Positions 57,101 through 64,000 of a DNA stretch of 64,000 nt are shown here, piece after piece; within the stretch, counting starts at the first letter, position 1, and the number at the start of each line of letters is the position of its first letter. Source of the stretch: Mauremys mutica (taxonomy: Eukaryota; Chordata; Testudines; Geoemydidae); the NCBI RefSeq assembly GCF_020497125.1, contig NC_059072.1, positions 269,434,045 to 269,498,044 on the forward strand, in the 5' to 3' direction. The notes under the pieces were generated by a model. That model ran no database searches and had not been told where the DNA came from. It saw nothing but the letters and a program-made list of their open reading frames with translations. The translations under genes were made by a program, and so were the position numbers.

Positions 57101-57180
57101 AAAGGACTCTGTCATTTTTCCCTTTAGGTAGTAAGACTCAGTCTCAGCTGGAGTTCCAGCTTGAATCTGATGACTGAGGC
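54111..57180. other. No gene seen over 3 kb; one short inverted repeat
   Basis: 54831-54866 holds CAGAGTAACTCCA and its exact reverse complement TGGAGTTACTCTG separated by 10 bases, a core of the old palindromic repeat family. The frames at 54710, 55147, 55481, 56227 and 56766 have no recognisable domain or reliable splice borders. Confidence 0.4.
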
Positions 57181-57184
57181 CCTC

Positions 57185-57410
57185 TGCTGAGAACAGCCTT
57201 TGCTTTATATCCAAGGGTCTCAAAGCACTTCACAAACATTGCTCACCTCTGTGAAATAGTAAAAATTATTAAACCCATTGTACAGATGGGCAAATCAAAT
57301 AGAGAGGCTAAGTGGCTTGTCTAAGGGCACACAGGTAGACTATGGTCTATCCAGGACTAGAACGCCAGGAGTCCTGACATCTTGTCCCCTTTGCTCTCAC
57401 TGATATATAA
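57185..57410 (-). repeat. MIR-type SINE
   Basis: 'gtctcaaagcacttcacaaa', 'cccattgtacagatgggcaa', 'agaggctaagtggcttgtct' and 'gggcacacaggtagac' form a reverse-oriented MIR with its core. Confidence 0.85.
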
Positions 57411-59392
57411 CAGTCCTTCACTGAGATCAGAAACCACCTTTGGAACAGATGAATGGTTTGGAAAAGAACTATAAACTCTAAGCATGACTCAGAATTCAGT
57501 TAGCCCATTTAAAATTATGAAAGACACGGCTTCTATTTAGTCTACAGATAAACAAAGAAAAATGGTAGAGATGAAATTAGAAGTAGTAGTTTGGCAATAT
57601 TTTACAAAGACAAATGGGTATGAAAGTGAAGAATAAGAATACCAAAGCTTACACCATGTTGCATTGTCCTCCAGATAGTCCTCTGGGAAGCAAGAGGAAA
57701 ACAGATTCAGGGAACAGAAAAAAATAACATAGCAGGTTATACCAAGTAGCTAACCACAGAGAAGATAAAGTGTCATTATAAGCAGTCTCTTGTAAATGAG
57801 AATTCTTAGATAATACATTTCAGAAGAAACCAAATAGACCCAGCAGTGAAAGCTGAGTACACATGTTAAGTCTGACATCATAAGTGTATTTGATCAGTTT
57901 TAAGCTAAATACATGCCAATTTTACTTTTTGATATTTCATTTTCACATTTGCAGGTCTTACTTTGATTTGTTATTTATCAAATGCCATTAGGATGCAGCT
58001 ATTATGAATTTGATATCATATAACACTCTTCCCAAAATGTCTATGTTCTGCCATTAAGTAATAACTGCCTCTGCTTTAATGCTTGGATGTAACAAAACAG
58101 GTTAAGTTAATGATAACGGGCCAAATTTGTATTGTTGCAATTTTAGGCCACTTAATGGGATCTGCTGGGTGCTAAGTACTCTGGAAAATCTGGTCACTTC
58201 ATTTAGGTTTCTGAAGGGGAACTGAGATGTCTTGAAAATCTGTCCGCAAATTGTGGATGCTCAAATTTGGCTTAAAGTATATTACATTGTAGTATATGAC
58301 TGAAATGCAACTGGAATAATTTGTTTTCATATGAGAATATGCTGTCAAAGACTGATCCTTCTGATGATACCAGTTTTGTTTGTCACTTCACTTTTTAGAG
58401 TCTATGCAGCTCCATCTTTGGTCTTTGCTATGATGGTTTAATGTTCAATGATTTGACAGTATTTTAAGAATGAAATCTCAAAGACAGATTTCTTTCTGAA
58501 GCATTAATTTAATGTTGAATAGTCACGTGAAACACAAGAAAAAGCTACCATGAAAGACAAGGAGGTATTTTTTGCATTGCTTGCAAAGAAATTCAAAGGA
58601 GGCTAGATTTATGGTACACTGCCTATGAAAATAGTGAGCTACTTTGTTGTATATTTATATTAATTGAGTAATAAAAAGTGAGTGACAGACTGGAAAACAT
58701 CAAATCATACACATTATGAGAATTTTGTTCAGAACATCAGCCTTTTTGTAATACTATTTAAAAAAATTATATCATTTAAATCTTTCTGGGAAACTTTCAC
58801 TACTTGGTTTGAGACTTTTCAAAGCATGGATAAAGGATCATAGTTCTGAAACAAAACCTTATGCCCCAATCCATTGAGAATCCTGTTCCAACTCCAGCTG
58901 AAGTCAGTGGCCATCTCTCACTTCAGTGGATGCTGGACTGGGCACAAAAGGAGCTAACGCTAAGGGTACTGTTATTTAGATCTGTATTTTATACAGATTT
59001 TAATAGCTACAAGGACAATAACAGTTTCCAATTTAAATATCACCAGGAAGAAGACTATTTAGCTGTAACACTTTGTTAAGTGAGACTATCAATGATAAAG
59101 TTGCTCTCCTTTCAAAAACTTGGGGAAATCTAATTTGGTCAAGTCAAATGGGACCAAATTCCCCATTGAAAGTCAATGAGGTCACACAGAGTATAAAGCA
59201 TTGTCTACATTGAAAGTTTGCCTTAGTTACAGTCATAGATGGCCAAGTACAGATGAATCTGCTCCATTGCTATTTTATTTATTGTGCATCATAGTTTAAA
59301 TGGTTTTACCTTGTAAAAGGTATTAGTGGTTCCAGCAGTATTCTCACTCTATGTATGAGGAATGCCTGATCTCTTTTAAAGTGGTAACAATG
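57411..59392. other. No gene; one old repeat trace
   Basis: 58865-58940 ('caatccattgagaatcctgt', 'ctgaagtcagtggccatc') is a decayed copy of the old palindromic repeat. No exon recognised. Confidence 0.4.
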
Positions 59393-59400
59393 CTTTAGCT

Positions 59401-60030
59401 CAGGGGTGGCCAAACTATGGCCTGCGGGCTGGATCCAGCCCATCAGGACTTTGGATCCAGCCTGCAGAATTGCCAGCCCTGCGCCGCTCCCGGAAGCGTC
59501 CAGCACCGTGGCCCTGGGGGCGGACAGAGGGCTCCATGTTCTGCCCTCGCCTGAAGGCACTTCCCCCTGCAGCTCCCATGGGCCAGGAATGGGGAACCGT
59601 GACCAATGGGAGCTTCGGGGGAGATACCAGCAGGTGAGGGCAGCATGCTGAGCCCTCTTGCCCCCCCCACCAGGGGAAGCAGGGACGTGGTGCCAGCTGC
59701 TTCCAGGAGCAGTGCAGGGCCAGGGCAGGCAGGGAGCCTGCCTTAGCCCCGCTGCGCACTGCTGCCACCCCGAAGTGGTGCTGGGCCGGAGCCTGCATGC
59801 CGAACCGCTTCTGCACCCCAACCCCCTGCCCTGAGCCCCCTGCCACACCCCTCCTGAACCCTATCCCCCTGCCCTGAGCCCCTGCCACATCCCACACCGC
59901 TCCTGCACCCCAAACCCCTGCCCTGAGCCCCCTCCTGCACCCCAACCCCCTGCCCCAGCTCCTGCATGGCCCTGCATGCAATTTCCCCACTCAGATGTGG
60001 CCCTTGGGCCAAAAAGTTTGCCCACCCTTG
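59401..60030. mobile_element. hAT element, family E, with C-rich minisatellite
   Basis: A 630-bp element with ends CAGGGGTGGCCAAACTATGG and AAAAAGTTTGCCCACCCTTG and an exact 8-bp duplication CTTTAGCT (59393-59400, 60031-60038). These tips resemble Charlie-type hATs. The interior includes a C-rich array (59806-59960) of 'ctgcaccccaaccccctgcc' and 'ctgagccccctgcc' modules. The glycine-rich reverse frames up to 191 codons are artefacts of this array. Confidence 0.93.
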
Positions 60031-60038
60031 CTTTAGCT

Positions 60039-60417
60039 GTTCCTGGTATATAGAAGTAGTTCAAGATGAACTATTACTACCAACTTTCCTTTTTAACCCC
60101 TCTCCTCCCACTGCCCCCTTTATATCCTGTGACTTAATTCCATGAGCACTCCACACTCCCCCGGCTTCAATGAGCTTTCAGTTGGCTGTAGCCCCAGTGC
60201 TGTATGTGCATCCATGCAGAAGGAGCCTTGCACTTGCATGGAGCAGGGTGAAGAATTGGAGCCTGCGAATACAGACTTTGAGTAATGACAGCACTGGAGC
60301 TGGAAGGTGTAATTTCCAGCTCAAGCAGATATACCCAAAATAGTTAGCATGATAAAAACAGAGTGTGGCTGTAGCAGCAAGAGGGCTAGTTGTTCTGAGA
60401 ACCTGTCAGAGACCCTA
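60039..60417. other. No gene seen
   Basis: Unclassified sequence between a hAT element and a Harbinger-like MITE. Confidence 0.4.
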
Positions 60418-60541
60418 GGGGTATAGTCACAGTGGTTAGCCCCTTGGGCCATTCCACTTTTTGAGCCCTAGCTTGATGAGAGCTAATGTATGTCTACTCA
60501 AGCTGGGAATTATACCTTCCTGCTCCAGTGTAGACATACCC
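60418..60541. mobile_element. Harbinger-like MITE
   Basis: Ends GGGGTATAGTCACAGTGG and CCAGTGTAGACATACCC, followed by TTA; the left flank CTA is an imperfect match. The interior 'tgtctactcaagctgggaat' is a known component of turtle MITEs with GTGTAGACATACCC tips. Confidence 0.65.
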
Positions 60542-60544
60542 TTA

Positions 60545-60620
60545 AGGGGGAAATCCTGCCCCACTGAAGCCAATTAGAGTTTTGCCATTCACTCTAATTG
60601 GGGCCAGAATTTCACCCTAT
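60545..60620. repeat. Ancient palindromic repeat
   Basis: 'gaaatcctgccccactgaag' mirrors 'attggggccagaatttcacc', with 'gttttgccattc' between: a foldback of about 75 bases of the old dispersed family. Confidence 0.6.
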
Positions 60621-60624
60621 GGCT

Positions 60625-62212
<1,588 letters not shown>

Positions 62213-63015
62213 CTATAAGAAGCATTTTAGGTTACATCAAACTTTCCTTTAAAAAGGAAGAGGGATACTTTACAAGTGCAATATCCCATTCATAGGTTTG
62301 TAACTTAGCATTGATATCCTGGTAATAATGAATTAACTACCAGCCCTAAATCAAAACTTGGATGGACATCATTACTAAGATCTATTCAAGAGATTTGCAC
62401 TAATGTACAGGGCCTTTTTCATCTAGGTCACATTTTGAGTTTAGCCCATTTTGGTAGTTATTGAAATGGGCTAATATCTGAATGATGTTTGGGTTGTTAT
62501 CCCTCCAGAAAGAGAAACAAACAAAAAAAATCTTTTGTGGTTGGATGCAGCTGCAGTTGGTTTCAAATTAAGTTAAGACGTGTTAGGTATCCACAAACCC
62601 ACTGCTCCCCACAACCACAATTGGCACTACTTGGTAATCTTGTTGGCAGTCTCAGAAGACAGGTCAAGGGCTCAATGGCCTTATAACTTAACTAGCCTCT
62701 CATCCCCCTAAAAGATGGTCTCTGCACATCAGAGCTGAGGTACACTGGTTAGGCAATCATGAGGAGTATGTTCTGCCATTGTTCTTGTTCGCTGGATAAA
62801 GATATGCCTCAGGGATGTCAGTCTGGCAGTTTTCAGAAGCATCAGTTTGAGTTAATTATAAAGTGTGAATAAAAAGAAAAATATTTGGAAAAAAATCAGA
62901 ATATAAGCAGTGCTGTTTTTACTGCACATATTGAAGGAGAGCACTAGGGATGCTACTTAATATCTATTATATATCTATAGATGAAGAAAGCTGGATTTTA
63001 ACTTCACCAGCCTTC
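62213..63015. other. Probable intron upstream of the candidate exon
   Basis: The minus-strand acceptor region contains a pyrimidine-rich stretch (ccctcttcctttt) about 40 bases upstream of the AG. Otherwise nothing recognised. Confidence 0.4.
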
Positions 63016-63023
63016 ACACAAAC

Positions 63024-63428
63024 TAGGGTGGCCAGGTGCCCAGTTTTCTATCAGAAAGTCCGGTCATAAAGGGGACCTCATAGTGAAGACCCAAAGTCCG
63101 GTTACTGTGGGCAGGGTAGGTGAGGAGGCACTGGTCACCACCAGTGCCAGCCCTTACTCAGCTGGGGCCACCTCCTACCTGCATTGGGCAGCGGCAGCTT
63201 CCAGCCCTGGCTCTGCAGGTGAGTCCCTCTTGACCCGGACTGAGGGGGGAGGAGAGGGGAAGAACACCAAGCTATGGGAGAAGAGGAGCGAACGGGGGGG
63301 CAGGGCCTCAGTGGGAAAAGGCAGAACAGGGCAGGGGCCTCGGGGGAAGAGGCAAGGCCTTGTGGGGGAAGTTCCAGCACTCCTGCTGGAGTGTCTGGTT
63401 TTTAAAAATTACAAAGTTGGCAACTCTA
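63024..63428. mobile_element. hAT MITE, family F
   Basis: A 405-bp element with ends TAGGGTGGCCAGGTGCC and AAGTTGGCAACTCTA and an exact 8-bp duplication ACACAAAC (63016-63023, 63429-63436). The inner 'gaaagtccggtcataaaggg' and 'gtgtctggtttttaaaaatt' are typical of this reptile family. The frames inside (123 and 81 codons) are spurious. Confidence 0.92.
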
Positions 63429-63565
63429 ACACAAACAGACGTTCAACTTTTTAAAAAAAATGAGTCATGTGGAGGTTTCGCTATAAGATTTTCTGTTGCT
63501 GCTTTGAAACTGAAGGCCAGAATTATCCACACAAGAGCAGTCAGTGGTCATTCTTAACTTATTAG

Positions 63566-63732
63566 GCCTCCATTCAGCAAAGCACTTAAACATATGCCTA
63601 ACTTTTAGCACATGAGCGATCCTGTCCTTATTCAGGGAAACACTTAAGCAAGGTGCTTTGCTGAACCAGGATGGAATTATTCATACACTTGGTTATATAC
63701 TTGCTTAAGTGTTTTGCTGAATTGGAGTCTTA
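63566..63732. repeat. Ancient foldback repeat, both halves
   Basis: 'ccattcagcaaagcacttaa' at the left is mirrored by 'ttgcttaagtgttttgctga' at the right, with an internal partial copy ('aagcaaggtgctttgctgaa'). It is the fuller version of the piece at 5388. Confidence 0.65.
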
Positions 63733-64000
63733 CTTAGTACTCTTACCATAGTACTCTAGCGTACACAGTGCTATACAATAGGGTTAAAATAAGTAAGGAA
63801 GTTTCTGGCATACAAGGTACAGTTATAAAGACAACTTTGATAGGTAGGGCCCCAGGTTTTCATCAAACCAAACTGAGCTGGTCAAAAATTTTCTGACAAC
63901 GTTTTTTTCACTGGAAAATATGGCTGCACTGAAACTGATATTTCGACGGCAAAAGTCAATTTCACCAATATTTTATGATTTTTCTCATGACATTTTAAAA
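63733..64000. other. No gene seen
   Basis: Unclassified to the end of the window. Confidence 0.4.

Noticed and set aside
59306..60064. Glycine/cysteine-rich reverse frames of up to 191 codons
   Set aside because: Read through a C-rich minisatellite in a hAT element.

Overview
This is vertebrate, non-coding-rich DNA, most likely from a turtle. The basis is the repeat content I recognise: CR1 and L2 LINEs, old MIR-type SINEs, many hAT and PIF/Harbinger transposons, Penelope-like retroelements whose ends match the common turtle SINE-like tails, and several LTR families. A crocodilian or bird origin is less likely. There are no operons, ribosome binding sites or prokaryotic features. The only candidate for a host gene is one 144-base exon on the minus strand at 62069-62212, so much of the window is probably an intron or intergenic DNA of that gene. 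Nearly all long open frames are accidents inside GC-rich repeats.

Layout. 0-9 kb: old MIR and CR1 pieces carrying young-looking hAT elements with 8-bp target duplications at 3360, 4587, 5987 (with another inside at 6237) and 6822. 9-17 kb: an LTR-like block (9787), a hAT element (10894), an 858-bp inverted-repeat transposon (12439) and a nearly full MIR (15540). 17-22 kb: a complex set of inverted repeats (17478-17943), a CR1 tail, an LTR with a hAT inside it (19466-20355), a CR1 endonuclease fragment and another hAT. 22-26 kb: an LTR-like block, a hAT relic with about 600-bp inverted arms around a transposase fragment (23505-25168), then a CR1 reverse-transcriptase 3' part split by a 94-bp hAT MITE.

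27-36 kb: a hAT MITE, a perfect hairpin (28929), a PIF/Harbinger transposon with convergent Myb-like and transposase pseudogenes (29060-31460), a Harbinger MITE, and L2 and CR1 tails. 37-48.6 kb: a decayed retroviral env with polypurine tract and LTR, interrupted by a Penelope-like element that has reverse transcriptase and GIY-YIG endonuclease remnants (40797-42306). Three more Penelope-end modules follow, carrying further LTR, hAT and Harbinger insertions. 49-54 kb: two solo LTRs of one family in opposite orientation, each with a perfect 5-bp duplication, plus a hAT, a MIR and another LTR-like block. 54-64 kb: mostly unremarkable sequence with a MIR, two hAT elements, a Harbinger-like MITE, ancient foldback repeats and the candidate exon.

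The elements do not form one system, but their nesting gives a relative insertion order: MIR, L2 and CR1 first, then LTR and Penelope elements, then hAT and Harbinger MITEs. The points most worth checking are the foldback hAT, the Penelope elements with inverted ends and hammerhead-like motifs, the unplaced env relic, the two template-switch-like inverted rearrangements, and the lone exon.
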